Shown: positions 7,737 to 18,074, numbered from the stretch's first letter. The stretch is 64,000 nt of DNA from CAVVZJ01 sp963752755 (GCA_963752755.1 CAVVZJ010000013.1:62001-126000), one strand, 5' to 3'. Program-made: numbers and translations. Notes: generated by a model not told the origin, from the sequence alone.

Positions 7737-9536
7737 ATGGAAGTCTTCCACGACGGAGACCGACCGGAGATCCCTTCCTGGTGGGTCTTCGCCCTGGCGG
7801 CCTGCGAGCCCTTGCGAGGCCGACGGGGCTGCTTCGTGGCCCCGGAGATTCCGCAGCGAGTCTTCCTCGGCGCCGTGCGGAAGTACCTGCGACTGGCCCC
7901 CGACGAGTTGCCGTTGGTGATCGTGAGCGGCTCGCAGGGGCCGTTGCCGGGGGACAGCTTCGCCCTGACGACCCGTGGCCTCCGCTGGTCGGGGCGCGCC
8001 GGGGCGGACCGGGCGATCACGACACCGCAGACCGATGACCCTGCCGTCGCGCTCACGTCCGAGTCGGCCCGCTGGGGACGCTTCCTGGCTTACGAGAACC
8101 TGCCCGACTCGATGCTCGCGACAGACCCGGAATCGGTTGGAAAGGGACCGGGGCGGGGCCTCGCCCGGCCCAAGCGGGCGAACGCCGAGGTCTCGGGCCA
8201 GGTTCTGATCGATGTCCTCCGGACTCTCGCCCGAGGTGCGCGGACCGGCGACCTGGCGGGCGCGATCAGACCCGAGTCGGTGACCCGAGCCGGCGCGGCT
8301 GTCGCCTGGCTGGGCGAGGCCCAACGCTCGCTGGGCGAGGTCCAGACATTTCACGCCCTGGCGCGGGCCGCCACGCCGTATGTGGTTGTCTCGCGGAGTT
8401 TGGTCGTCATCTGTGCGATGGTTTACCTCCTGATGGTCCTCTCCGGCGTCTCGGCGACCGAGCCGAACGTTGGCGACCTGTTTGCCTGGGGGGCCACCGC
8501 GGGGGTGGAGGTGGCCCTCAATAACCAGTGGTGGCGGCTGTTGACGGCGACGTTCCTGCACGGCAACCTGATTCACCTGGCGGTGAACATGCTCTGCCTC
8601 TGGCAGGTCGGGCCGGTGGTCGAGCGGCTTTATGGCAACGTCGGGTTCGCGTTGTTGTACCTGGCTTCGGGGATCGGCGGCTCGATGGCGAGCGCGTGGT
8701 GGCATCCGCTGGTTGTCGGGGTTGGGGCGTCGGGGGCGATCTTCGGCCTGATCGGCGGGATGGTCGCGTTCCTGCTGGTCCACCGGGCGACGATCCCGCC
8801 GTCGGTGCTGCGGCCGATGCGCTCGGGTCTGCTGACGTTCGTGCTGTTCAACGTGCTGTTCGGTCTTGCGTGGCCCGGCATCGACAACGCGGCCCATCTC
8901 GGAGGGCTGGCGTCGGGATGCGTGGCCGGCCTGCTGCTTCGACGCCCCTGGCCGGTGCCGCGGCCGACGGTCGGACTCGTACGCCAGTTGGTCGGCGGCC
9001 TGGTGCTGGGTGGCCTGATCTTCCTGATCGGCCGGGGTGTCGCCGGGCGGGTTGCGGCCAACCCCGAGGTCGCCGCGGCCGTCCAGGAGAACCGGCGGCC
9101 GGCCGTGGAGTTCAACGCCTTGATGCAGAAGCTCCGGCCGATCCTGCCGGGCATCGACGTCTTGCATCGGCGCCTCGCCGAGACGGTCGGAAGCCTCCAG
9201 TCCGGCCAGGCGGACGACCCCAAGTTGAGCCAGTCGCTCGATGCTTTGATCAGCGAGGCCGACGCTCAACTCGCCGAGCTTCGCGGCATCGCGACCGACG
9301 ACCCCGCCCTGAAGACGATGCTGACCCACCTCGTCGATTCGCAGGCCGCGCACCGCGATGCCATGCGCGCCCTGCGAGGTTACCTCGACCCACCCCATGA
9401 CCCGACACTCCTCGACGGTCCTGACGGCTTCGAGCCTCTGGTCAAGCAGTCGCAGGAGGAGGCCGACCGTTTCCTCGCCCTGCGCGAGGCATACATCAAG
9501 AAGCACGGCCTGGTCCTGGAGTCGGCCTCGCCCTGA
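7737..9536 (+). CDS. Rhomboid family intramembrane serine protease with long N- and C-terminal extensions
   Basis: A 599-residue protein. Residues 1 to about 215 form a soluble N-terminal part of unknown role. The six-TM rhomboid core follows (about 216-410) with WWRLLTATFLHGNLIHLAVN, the nucleophile in GASGAIFG (Ser332) and the general base in AHLGG (His387), so the catalytic dyad is intact. After the core comes about 180 residues of soluble, helical sequence rich in Ala, Leu, Asp and Glu. The protease cleaves membrane-spanning substrates within the bilayer. ATG 7737 is chosen over upstream in-frame starts because those lie inside the preceding gene. It may be co-transcribed with the oxidoreductase upstream. 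Confidence 0.9.
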   Translation: MEVFHDGDRPEIPSWWVFALAACEPLRGRRGCFVAPEIPQRVFLGAVRKYLRLAPDELPLVIVSGSQGPLPGDSFALTTRGLRWSGRAGADRAITTPQTDDPAVALTSESARWGRFLAYENLPDSMLATDPESVGKGPGRGLARPKRANAEVSGQVLIDVLRTLARGARTGDLAGAIRPESVTRAGAAVAWLGEAQRSLGEVQTFHALARAATPYVVVSRSLVVICAMVYLLMVLSGVSATEPNVGDLFAWGATAGVEVALNNQWWRLLTATFLHGNLIHLAVNMLCLWQVGPVVERLYGNVGFALLYLASGIGGSMASAWWHPLVVGVGASGAIFGLIGGMVAFLLVHRATIPPSVLRPMRSGLLTFVLFNVLFGLAWPGIDNAAHLGGLASGCVAGLLLRRPWPVPRPTVGLVRQLVGGLVLGGLIFLIGRGVAGRVAANPEVAAAVQENRRPAVEFNALMQKLRPILPGIDVLHRRLAETVGSLQSGQADDPKLSQSLDALISEADAQLAELRGIATDDPALKTMLTHLVDSQAAHRDAMRALRGYLDPPHDPTLLDGPDGFEPLVKQSQEEADRFLALREAYIKKHGLVLESASP

Positions 9537-9562
9537 GCGGAGCCGCGGGTATCGGGTCCGCA

Positions 9563-10633
9563 TCAAGGGCCAACCTTGCGGATGCGGTGGTTGCCCGTGT
9601 CGCCGATGAACACGGCACCGTCGGGACCGATCGCGACGCCGTGGGGCCGGTCGAGCTGGGCCTTGGTGGCGGGGCCGCCATCGCCGGAGCCGCCGCGGTT
9701 GCCGTTGCCGGCGATGGTGGTGACGGTCCCGGTCCGGGCGTCGATTCGACGGATGGCGTGGTTCTCGGTATCGACGATGAAGAGGTTGCCGTTGCGAGCG
9801 ACGGCCAGCTCCTTCGGGCCGTTGAAGGTGGCCTTCGAGGCGGGGCCGCTGTCGCCCGTGTAACCCTTGGCGCCGGTGCCGGCGACGGTCCGGATCGTGC
9901 CGGACTTCGGATCGACGGCGCGGAGGGCGTTGCCTTGCCGTTCGAGGATGTAGAGGGTGCCGTCCGGCCCGACCTCGACGGCCCGGCGCCGAAGATCGAG
10001 GCCCGCGAGGCCGGGCCGCCGTCACCGTCGTGCCGGCCGCGGCCGTCGCCCGCGAAGGTGGCGATCCGGCCCGTCGCGAGGTCCACGACGCGGACGCGAT
10101 GATCGGCGACGTCGGCGATGTAGAGCTGGCCCCGGCCGTCGAGCGCCACGCCGTTCGGCTCGACGAGCCCGGCCGCCTTGGCCGGGCCGCCGTCGCCCGA
10201 ATAGGTCTTCGAGCCGTTCCCGGCGACCGTCGTGATGAGGCCCGATCTTCGCATCGACCCGCCGCACGCGGGCATTGAGCCGATCGGCGAAGTAGAGGTT
10301 GCCGACCGGATCGATGGCCAGTCCGTAGGGCTCGTCCATGGCGGCCTGCGTGGCGGGGCCGCCGTCGCCGGAGAATCCCTTCTCGCCGCTGCCGGCGATG
10401 GTTGTGATGAGGCCCGATGTTGCGTCCACCTTGCGGATGCGCTGGTTGAAGGTGTCGGACAGGTAGAGGTTCCCGAGAGCGTCGAAGGCGACGTCGAAGG
10501 GCATGTTCAACTTCGCCTCGGCGGCGGGCCCGCCGTCGCCGGAGAAGCCGGCCTGGCCATTGCCGACCGCGCTGGTGATCGTGGGGTCCTGGGCGGCGAG
10601 GGAAGCGGCGAGAAGCACGATCGGGGCGAGCAT
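9563..10633 (-). CDS. NHL-repeat exported protein, two frameshifts in this sequence
   Basis: Read across three frames this is a secreted beta-propeller of about 355 residues. The signal peptide MLAPIVLLAASLAAQ precedes at least six copies of a repeat like AGNG..GFSGDGGPA..A.L..P.GVA.D..GNLY..D..N.RIR.VD. The frame breaks near 10247 (an extra A) and near 9984 (a missing G in a G run). Correcting both restores continuous repeats to the stop at 9563-9565. The last repeat reads AVFIGDTGNHRIRKVGP. Both breaks are homopolymer changes that leave the protein otherwise perfect, so sequence error is likelier than decay. NHL propellers bind protein or ligand partners; no target is visible. Confidence 0.8.
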
Positions 10634-10880
10634 GGGGCGTCTCCAGTCGGGTCGGTGAGTCGTCGCGATGGAACGCCCATACCAGGCGGAGGACGCCGGG
10701 CCAAGAGGTTGGAGGCCGGGGCCGTCATTTTTTGCCAGGCTTTCCGGATCGGCGGTGTGGCGGGTGCGCGCGGCCCGATCCGTCAGCCTTGGCATTGGGC
10801 GCCGGCGATGGTGCGGCTATGATGGCACGCCAGGTGCAGTCGAGGGCCAGCCCCGAGCCCAGGGAGGAGTCTGCGCATCC

Positions 10881-12444
10881 ATGGCCGATATCGTCTTGAT
10901 CAATCCGCGATTCGAAGTGTCGTTCTGGGGGATGGAGCATGCCTTGCCGTTCATGGGCAAGCGGGCCAACCTGCCGGTAGCCTGCCTGCCGCTCCTGGCG
11001 GCGCTGACGCCCTCGGAGCACAGGGTCACCTTGATGGACGAGAACGTCGAGCCGATCGACTGGGAACGCTGCGCCCGGGCCGACATCGTCGGGATCACGG
11101 GCATGAGCGTGCAGCGGTTCCGGATGCGCGAGATCCTCGCCGAGCTGAAGGCGCGAGGTTGCTTCACGGTCGTCGGCGGTCCTCTGGTGACGGTCTCCGA
11201 GGATTACTTCGAAGGGCTGGCCGACGCCATCTTCATCGGCGAGGCGGAGCAGACCTGGCCGCAGTTTCTGAGCGAGTGGCAGCAAGGTCTGCACCAGTAT
11301 CGTTATGAGCAGCTCGAAAAGTCGGACATGTCGAAGGTCCCGACGCCTCGGTTCGACCTGCTGAAGATGAAGCACTACGCCTTCGGCTCGCTCCAGTTCT
11401 CCCGCGGCTGCCCGTTCCAGTGCGAGTTCTGTGACATCATCGTTACCTTCGGCCGTCGTCCGCGGATCAAGACGGTCGAGCAGGTGCTCGCCGAGCTGGA
11501 TGCGATGCACCGGTCGGGCGTCTATGCCGCGTTCATCGTCGATGACAACCTGATCGGCAACAAGCGCGCGATCAAGCCGATTCTCCAGGCCGTGGCCGAC
11601 TGGCAGAAGGCCCGCGGCTACCCGCTGGCGCTGTTCACCGAGGCATCGATCGACCTGGCCGACGACCCCGAGCTGCTCGACATCATGCGCGAGGGGAACT
11701 TCATCGCGGTCTTCATCGGCATCGAGAGCCCGAACGAGGAGTCGCTCCGGGAGACGAAGAAGTTTCAGAATGTTCGTCAAGGAGGCACGCTCCTGGAGAA
11801 GGTCCACCGCATTCAGGACGCCGCACATCGAGGTCTGGTGCGGCATGATCATGGGCTTTGACTCCGACGACACGACCATCTTCGACCGCCAGATCGAGTT
11901 CATCCAGAAGGCCCGCATCCCGTACTCGATGAGCGGCATGCTCTACGCGATCCCGAAGACTCCGCTCTACGACCGCCTCGCCGAGGAGGGACGCCTCGAC
12001 TTCGACGACCGGCCCGAGTGCGGTACCAACGTCATCCCGTTGCAGATGACCCGCGAGGAGCTTCGCGACGGGTATCTGCGCGTCCTTCGCGAGCAGTACG
12101 ACACCGAAACCTACTTCGACCGGACCGAGGCGTTGTTTCTCGATCCCAAGTACGAGGTCGGCTACGGCGGCTCGCCCTACTGGCGCCGGCACCCCTTGCG
12201 CTGGCTGCGGGTCGAATCGTTGAGCCTGGTTGCCGCCATCGGCCTCTTCGTCCGCCTGATGCGCCACGTCCCGGATCCGGCTTTGCGACGGGAATACCGC
12301 CGGCGCCTCGGCCGGCTGCTGAAGGTTCACCGCCGGCCGGGCCTGATCCTCTTCTACCTCTTGCACATGACCATGCATTTCCATACCTACACGATGGCCC
12401 GCCAGATGAACAGCGGGCAGCGTGCGATCGTGAATTCCTATTGA
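10881..12444 (+). CDS. B12-binding radical SAM protein with DUF4070-type C-terminus, one frameshift
   Basis: About 520 residues when a single +1 near 11824 is corrected. The N-terminal cobalamin-binding-like domain (MADIVLINPRFEVSFWG) is followed by the radical SAM core with CPFQCEFC, the CxxxCxxC that binds [4Fe-4S]. Later blocks are DDNLIGNK, TEASIDLADD and GIESPNEESLRETKK, then after the break EVWCGMIMGFDSDD and a basic C-terminal region. This layout is shared by hopanoid methylase-like and related DUF4070 enzymes, but I cannot assign a substrate. ATG 10881 follows GGAGG. A small membrane-protein gene follows at 12500. Confidence 0.83.
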
Positions 12445-12499
12445 GCCGAGCATTCTCGGAGCGTGGCTTACGAGACTCGTGTCGCCAAGGAGGGCCGAG

Positions 12500-12985
12500 A
12501 TGGCATCCCCGTTCCAATCGTCGATCGGTCGGATGATGGTCGTGGCTCTCTTCGTGGCGATCGATGCGGCGTTGCTCCGGCTCACCTATCGCGGCTACCA
12601 GACACCACCCTATGACGCCGGCGCCCTCATGCTGGTGCCCGCCGTGCAGTTGGCGCTCTTCCTGGCGTTTCCGAGGCGGGCGGGGATGCGGCCGTTCTGG
12701 GCTGGCTTCCTCGCCGCCGGCTTGACCGGGCTGGTGCTCTATAGTGGCGTGCGTGGCCCCTTCCGGAGTTGGGTCGGGCCTGTCGCCGACACCGCCGATC
12801 GGTCGCTCCTCCAGGCAACCGAGTTCGATATTTCTCGCCTCGCGCATGTTGATGGAGACCGCTATTTCGTCCCCATCCATACGAGCTTCGCTCTGGTCGT
12901 GATGGGTTTCCCCTTGCTCGTCTTCGCGACGGCCGGCGGCCTCCTCGCGACCCGGCTCGCGGCCTCGCGGTGCGAGACTCCGTAG
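12500..12985 (+). CDS. Small multi-pass membrane protein, unknown
   Basis: A 161-residue protein with about four membrane segments (MVVALFVAIDAALL, ALMLVPAVQLALFLAF, GFLAAGLTGLVLY, FALVVMGFPLLVFATAGGLL). A strong AAGGAGGG precedes the ATG by about five bases. The loop between segments three and four is hydrophilic (about 45 residues). No family recognised. It lies 55 bases after the radical SAM gene on the same strand and could be its downstream partner. Confidence 0.65.
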   Translation: MASPFQSSIGRMMVVALFVAIDAALLRLTYRGYQTPPYDAGALMLVPAVQLALFLAFPRRAGMRPFWAGFLAAGLTGLVLYSGVRGPFRSWVGPVADTADRSLLQATEFDISRLAHVDGDRYFVPIHTSFALVVMGFPLLVFATAGGLLATRLAASRCETP

Positions 12986-13189
12986 TGGCTCCGAAGCGCG
13001 ATTTCGACCGGGATGATGAGCCGCCTGACCAGGCGATCGCGCCCGAATGCCCCGGTGCCCGCTGGACCGGCTACCTCCGTCCCCATCCCTGAGCAGGAGC
13101 CGGACCAGCCGCCCGAGGATCGTGGCGTTTGCTATCTCGAGCCCTCACCAGGCTCGCGGGGCGCCAGGTGCCTTGCGGGTGATCCCAAC

Positions 13190-13591
13190 TCAGGCCGATC
13201 CTTCCGGGTTCGTGCCGGTTGCGGTGCTCAGGGCGCGATCGGGCGTCAACCGGTTCGTCAAGGCCGCGGCGAGCCAGCCTGCAACCGATCGGTTGATGAT
13301 CGGCTCCAGAAGGCCGGTGTTGATCCCTGTGAGCCGGTTCACGGACAGGGTGATCACCAACGTCAGGGCGGCCGCCAGCAAGGCCACCATCAAAACCATC
13401 CCGGGCGTCCGTCGGTAGCCCGACAGGATCGCGGCCAGCGAGGGCGGGACCGTCAAGAGGATCGGCGCGATCCTCGCGTTGTCCTCGGGCACTCGCCAGC
13501 CGACGACGACGATCAGGAGGATCTCGACGGCCAGCGACAACCCCACATAAAGCAGGGCGAACGCCCACGGCCTCCGGCCGATGATGGTCAT
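13190..13591 (-). CDS. Small membrane protein, unknown
   Basis: Taking ATG at 13591 gives 133 residues starting MTIIGRRPWAFALLYVGLS, with three to four membrane segments (FALLYVGLSLAVEILLIVVV, IAPILLTVPPSLAAILSG, MVLMVALLAAALTLVITLSV). The frame is open upstream to 13795, but that extension is Arg/Pro-rich and looks non-coding. Function unknown; codon use fits the genome. It converges with the membrane-protein gene at 12500, leaving about 200 bases between them with no visible feature. Confidence 0.55.
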   Translation of the reverse strand: MTIIGRRPWAFALLYVGLSLAVEILLIVVVGWRVPEDNARIAPILLTVPPSLAAILSGYRRTPGMVLMVALLAAALTLVITLSVNRLTGINTGLLEPIINRSVAGWLAAALTNRLTPDRALSTATGTNPEGSA

Positions 13592-14110
13592 GGTGGCTCC
13601 GGCGTTCTGGTCGCGGCTGCGCGTTGATTTGGGGACGGGAACGCGCGGCGATGGCAACGGGTTGGATGCTCCGGGATTCACGATCTCACTTCTCCAGGAG
13701 GCCGACGCGTGGTTGCGGCTCACGCGACCGTGAACGGGTCGTCCGCAACCCGGCACGATCCGTACCCCCGTCTCGCCACGACGGTTTCGTTTCACCCCTG
13801 GCGATTTCGGCGTGCAACGATGGACAGACCCGGTTCAACCGCGGTGCCGTGGCTCTCGGTTCGACCGAAGCTCCGCTGCCTGGGTTTGCCGCCGAGGCCC
13901 TCCAGCCGATGGGCGGCCCGGGGGGACAATCACGCGAGAACAAAAGATCCCTGGAATCAGGTAATCATGAAATTTGAAACATCCGGGTGCCGGCACATTT
14001 TTTAAAACTTCTTGCGGGCGGCCTCGCGCTGGTCACAATGAGGAAACTCCCCCAGATTTGATCGTGGTCGGAGCAACGCGACCTCCCTCAGGCGAAGGGA
14101 TGGTGAATCG
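13592..14110. other. Intergenic region upstream of the PFOR genes
   Basis: No gene supported. The last 150 bases are less GC-rich (13960-14010, including a poly-T/poly-A stretch CATTTTTTAAAAC). They hold a weak promoter candidate, TTGCGG at 14012 with CACAAT 16 bases downstream, that would serve the oxidoreductase operon. This is a sequence resemblance only. Confidence 0.3.
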
Positions 14111-16114
14111 ATGGCGACGACGTTCGAGGATCGGACTACCGATATCCCGGTCGAGGAGGCGATCGAGCCGAAGTTTGAGTATCCGGGAATCCCGACTACC
14201 TGCGACGGCGCCGAGGCGATCGTCTGGGTGGAGACCCGGATCTCGCAAGGCTCGGGGGCTTTCCCCATCACCAGCTCGACCACGATGGGCGGCGGATTCA
14301 ACCAGGCGGTCGCCAACGGCGTGCCCAACCTCTGGGGCGATCAGCTCGTCTTCGTCGAGCCGGAGAGCGAGCACTCGGCGGCCTCGTTCTGCGAAGGGTT
14401 CGCGCTGGCGGGCGGGCGAGTCACCAACTTCACTTCGGGCCAGGGGCTCGTCTTGATGAAGGAGGTGCTTTACACCATCTCCGGCAAGCGCCTGCCCATC
14501 GTTTTCAATATCGGCGCCCGGGCCTTGACCAGCCATTCCCTGAACGTCCACGCCGGGCACGACGACGTGATGAGCGTGGCCGATTGTGGCTGGGGTGTCC
14601 TCTTCGCCCGCAACGCCCAGGAGACCTGCGACCTCTGCCTGATCGCCCGCCGCGCCGCCGAGGCGTCGAAGACCCCGTTCATGAACGTGCAGGACGGCTT
14701 CCTCACGACCCACACCGTCGAGAGTGTCCGCCTGCCCGAGCCCGAGTTCATGCGAGAGTTCATCGGGCACCCGGCGGAGAAGCTGGTCAACCTGATGGAC
14801 CCGGCCAACCCGTTGATGTCGGGCACCGTGCAGAACCAGGATTCTTACATGAAGGGCAAGATCGCCCAGCGCTGGTATTATGATCAGGTCGAGCCGGCCC
14901 TGCGCGAGTCGTTCGACGAGTTCTACCGCAAGACCGGGCGACGTTACGACTTCGTCGAGGCGTACCGCTGCGAGGATGCCGAGTATGTCATCGTCGGCAT
15001 GGGTTGCTACATGGAGACGGCGCGGACGGTCGTCGATTACCTGCGGGATGTCAAGGGCCTGCGCGCCGGCTGCCTGACCGTCTTCGGCTTCCGCCCCTTC
15101 CCGTCCGAGCCGATCGTCGAGGCGTTGAAGAATTGCCAGGCGTTCACTGTCATCGAGCGGATGGACGATCCCCTCTCCACGACGGGCAACCACCTGACGC
15201 GCGAGATCAAGGCCGCCTTCTGCGACGCCTTGAACGGCCAGAACGGGCTGGAGCGGATCGACCGCATCCCACGGATCTACTCCGGCGCCGCCGGACTCGG
15301 CAGCCGCGACGTCCGCCCCGGCGACCTCTGCGTGATCTTCGACAACATGGTCCGTGACGGTCGCGACTTCTTCTGCGTCGGCATCGACCACCCCCTGGCC
15401 CTCGTCCCGAAGGAAGACCCCGACCTTCGCCCCCACGGCGCCTTCTCGATGCGCGGGCACTCCGTCGGCGGCTTCGGCTCGGTCACGACCAACAAGGTCA
15501 TCGCCACGATCGCCGGCGAGGTTTTCGGCAAGGACGTCCAGGCTTATCCCAAGTACGGCTCCGAGAAGAAGGGACTTCCGACGACCTATTACCTCACGAT
15601 CGCCGACTCGCACATCTATTCTCATGCCGAGCTGGAGCACGTCGATCTCGTCGTGCTCAACGACACCACCGCCCTGCTCAGCGGCAACCCGCTCAAGGGC
15701 ATGGATTCCGGCGGTGCCATCTTCATGCAGAGTCCCTACGCCGACCCGGCCGATGTCTGGTCCCGCATCCCGGCCCATCACCAGCAGACGATCCGCGCGA
15801 AGGAGCTGCGGATCTACTACGCCGACATGGTCCGCATCGCCCGGGAGGTAACCTCGGTCGCCGACCTCCAGATGCGGATGCAGGGCATCGTCCTGCTCGG
15901 CGCCTTCCTCCGCCTGACACCGTATGCCCGCGACCTCGGCATGACCGACGACAAGGTCTTTGCCGGGGTCGAGAAGGCCTTGCGCAAGTACTTCGGCAAA
16001 CGCGGCGACCAGGTCGTGCAGGACAATCTCGCGTGCGTCCGGCGCGGCTATCAGGACATGCAAGAAGTCCCGACGGCCATCCTCCGCGGGTCCAACGGCT
16101 CGGTCAGCCACTGA
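14111..16114 (+). CDS. 2-oxoacid (pyruvate):ferredoxin oxidoreductase, alpha+gamma fusion subunit
   Basis: A 667-residue protein matching the first half of a NifJ-type pyruvate:ferredoxin oxidoreductase. The N-terminal alpha domain has DGAEAIVWVETRIS and the substrate-loop-like PITSSTTMGGGFNQAVANG (compare PITPSS in NifJ). A middle CoA-binding-type region includes VGMGCYMETARTVVDYL and GFRPFPSEPIVEAL. The gamma domain (about 440-640) has GHSVGGFGSVTTNKVIATIAG and KYGSEKKGLPTTYYLTIADS. It needs the iron-sulfur/TPP half, supplied by the next gene 96 bases downstream. The reaction is pyruvate + CoA + oxidised ferredoxin to acetyl-CoA + CO2 + reduced ferredoxin, in the cytosol. Other 2-oxoacids are possible substrates. 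The gene is intact. Confidence 0.88.
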   Translation: MATTFEDRTTDIPVEEAIEPKFEYPGIPTTCDGAEAIVWVETRISQGSGAFPITSSTTMGGGFNQAVANGVPNLWGDQLVFVEPESEHSAASFCEGFALAGGRVTNFTSGQGLVLMKEVLYTISGKRLPIVFNIGARALTSHSLNVHAGHDDVMSVADCGWGVLFARNAQETCDLCLIARRAAEASKTPFMNVQDGFLTTHTVESVRLPEPEFMREFIGHPAEKLVNLMDPANPLMSGTVQNQDSYMKGKIAQRWYYDQVEPALRESFDEFYRKTGRRYDFVEAYRCEDAEYVIVGMGCYMETARTVVDYLRDVKGLRAGCLTVFGFRPFPSEPIVEALKNCQAFTVIERMDDPLSTTGNHLTREIKAAFCDALNGQNGLERIDRIPRIYSGAAGLGSRDVRPGDLCVIFDNMVRDGRDFFCVGIDHPLALVPKEDPDLRPHGAFSMRGHSVGGFGSVTTNKVIATIAGEVFGKDVQAYPKYGSEKKGLPTTYYLTIADSHIYSHAELEHVDLVVLNDTTALLSGNPLKGMDSGGAIFMQSPYADPADVWSRIPAHHQQTIRAKELRIYYADMVRIAREVTSVADLQMRMQGIVLLGAFLRLTPYARDLGMTDDKVFAGVEKALRKYFGKRGDQVVQDNLACVRRGYQDMQEVPTAILRGSNGSVSH

Positions 16115-16210
16115 CCGGTTCCGCCCTTGTCCCGCTTCGATGTGATGGCCCGTCCGTCCACGGCGTTTCTCTCCAACGGCCACCCTCCCCCGAGGGGAAA
16201 GGACGGGAAC

Positions 16211-17854
16211 ATGGCGACGGTCCACGAACCGACCTCGATGAACCAGGCCGACCCACGCGATCCTCACAACAATAGCTGCTACGGCACGCTCGTCGATAGC
16301 GACTACAAGACCATCTCGCTGCCGATCCTCGATGTCCGCGACTTCAACGACCGCGTGATCCGCGGCTACGAGGAGGGCTGCGCCGAGAAAGGGCTGCCGG
16401 CCGACCTGGCGACCGCCCGCTCCTTGATCCCCGCCGGCACGGCCAACCTCCGCGACTTCAGCTACATCGCCCCCGAGATCCCCGTCTACATCGCCGAGAA
16501 CTGCACCGGCTGCATGGAATGCGTCACCGAGTGCCCCGACACCGCCATCCTCGGCAAGGTCCTCGCCGAACCCACCCTGGAGGAGAAACTCCAGGCCCTC
16601 CCCGACGACGACCGCGAACTCTTCGCCCCCCAGTGGTCGAAGACCCGCAAGTACTACGACGGCCCGATCAAGCAAGGCAAACCCGGCGGCCGGTTCGCCA
16701 TCATCATCGACCCGAGCAAGTGCAAGGGCTGCGCCGAGTGCGTCACCGTCTGCGACGACCTCGCCCTGAAGATGGTCCCGAAGACCGAGCAGACGATGGA
16801 GGAGATCCGCAAGAGCCACCGTTGGTTCAAGCGGTTCGGCCCTTCGGACGACGCGTACATCAACGACAGCCTCCTGATCGACATGATGCTGAAGGAGCAG
16901 ACGCACGTCTATGTCGGCGGCGCCGGCTCCTGCGCCGGCTGCGGCGAGGGGACGGCCCTGCGGATGCTCTGCTCCGCCACTGCGGCGAAGTATGCCGACC
17001 AGTGGGGCCTGATCGCCGCGACCGGCTGCAACACGGTTTATACGTCCACGTATCCGTATAATCCCTATCTGATCCCCTGGTCGAACTCCCTCTTCGAGAA
17101 CGCGCCCGCCTTCGCCATGGGCGTCCGCGAGCGCTGGAACCAGCTCGGCTGGCAAGACCGGCCGCTCTGGTGCCTCGGCGGCGACGGGGCGATGTTCGAC
17201 ATCGGCTTCCAGTCGCTCTCGCGGATGTTCGCCTCGGGCCTGCCGATCAAGGTGTTCGTGCTGGATACGCAGGTCTATTCGAACACCGGCGGCCAGGCCT
17301 CGACGGCCTCCTACACCGGCCAGAACACCAAGATGAGCCTCCACGGCAAGGCGATCGGCGGCAAGCAGGAGCGCCGCAAGGAGATCGCGCAGATCGCGAT
17401 GATGCACCCGCGAACGTACGTGGCCCAGACGACCTGCGCCCACATCAACCACTTCTACAAGTCCGTCCTCGGCGCCCTCGAATTCGACGGCCCCGCGATC
17501 GTCTGCTGCTTCACCACCTGCCAGCCCGAGCACGGCGTCGCCGACAACATGGCCGGCCACCAGGCCCGCCTCGCTGTTGATACGCGGGCCTTCCCACTCT
17601 TGATCTACGACCCCCGCAAGGGCGAGACGATCAAGAAGCGCCTCTCTCTCCAGGGCAATCCCGCCATGAAGGACGACTGGTGGACCGACCCGAAGACCAA
17701 GGAGGTCGTCGATTTCCTCGACTTCGCCCGGAGCGAGGGCCGGTTCTCCAAGCACTTCGACAAGGATGGGAACCCCTCGGACGTCCTGCTGGCCGCCCGG
17801 CAGGATCGTCTGGAAAACTGGCGGCTCCTCCAGGAGCTGGCCGGCGTCATCTAG
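16211..17854 (+). CDS. 2-oxoacid (pyruvate):ferredoxin oxidoreductase, ferredoxin+TPP (delta+beta) subunit
   Basis: A 547-residue partner of the upstream gene. Two [4Fe-4S] ferredoxin motifs are visible: CTGCMECVTECP near residue 98 and CKGCAECVTVCD near residue 172. The TPP-binding beta domain follows with GSCAGCGEGTALRML, the diphosphate motif GDGAMFDIGFQSLSRMF and VYSNTGGQASTASYTGQ. This order equals the second half of NifJ. ATG 16211 is preferred to the upstream TTG at 16127, which would add 28 unlike residues. A two-gene PFOR cut between gamma and delta is an unusual but internally complete arrangement. The stop is TAG. Confidence 0.9.
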   Translation: MATVHEPTSMNQADPRDPHNNSCYGTLVDSDYKTISLPILDVRDFNDRVIRGYEEGCAEKGLPADLATARSLIPAGTANLRDFSYIAPEIPVYIAENCTGCMECVTECPDTAILGKVLAEPTLEEKLQALPDDDRELFAPQWSKTRKYYDGPIKQGKPGGRFAIIIDPSKCKGCAECVTVCDDLALKMVPKTEQTMEEIRKSHRWFKRFGPSDDAYINDSLLIDMMLKEQTHVYVGGAGSCAGCGEGTALRMLCSATAAKYADQWGLIAATGCNTVYTSTYPYNPYLIPWSNSLFENAPAFAMGVRERWNQLGWQDRPLWCLGGDGAMFDIGFQSLSRMFASGLPIKVFVLDTQVYSNTGGQASTASYTGQNTKMSLHGKAIGGKQERRKEIAQIAMMHPRTYVAQTTCAHINHFYKSVLGALEFDGPAIVCCFTTCQPEHGVADNMAGHQARLAVDTRAFPLLIYDPRKGETIKKRLSLQGNPAMKDDWWTDPKTKEVVDFLDFARSEGRFSKHFDKDGNPSDVLLAARQDRLENWRLLQELAGVI

Positions 17855-18074
17855 GGAAGCTCGGCCTGGCCTCGGCACGGCCGGGTCGAGCCCCGAGAAC
17901 CCACGCCATCCCGAGGTCGCCTCCCGATCGGGGCCTGATGCGCCCCGGCTCGGGGGCGTCCATCGGGGAGCGATCGTTTGCGAGGATCTCTCTTCCGATG
18001 AGACACCGACACGCTGACGGCCCCATGCCGGACGCTCGTCGCCTCCGGGAGGGGCTCATCCCCCGAGGTGGACC

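Noticed and set aside
7692..10025. A 777-codon minus-strand frame across the rhomboid gene.
   Set aside because: Shadow of the rhomboid and NHL genes; the translation is Arg/Gln-rich and has no family features.
12986..13700. Plus-strand frames across 13.0-13.7 kb.
   Set aside because: They are Arg/Pro/Gly-rich shadows of the minus-strand membrane protein, with no start signals.
14033..17878. A 1281-codon open frame antisense to both PFOR genes.
   Set aside because: It mirrors the codon structure of two clearly identified genes in high-GC DNA and its translation is low-complexity Asp/Val/Arg/Gly sequence without motifs.
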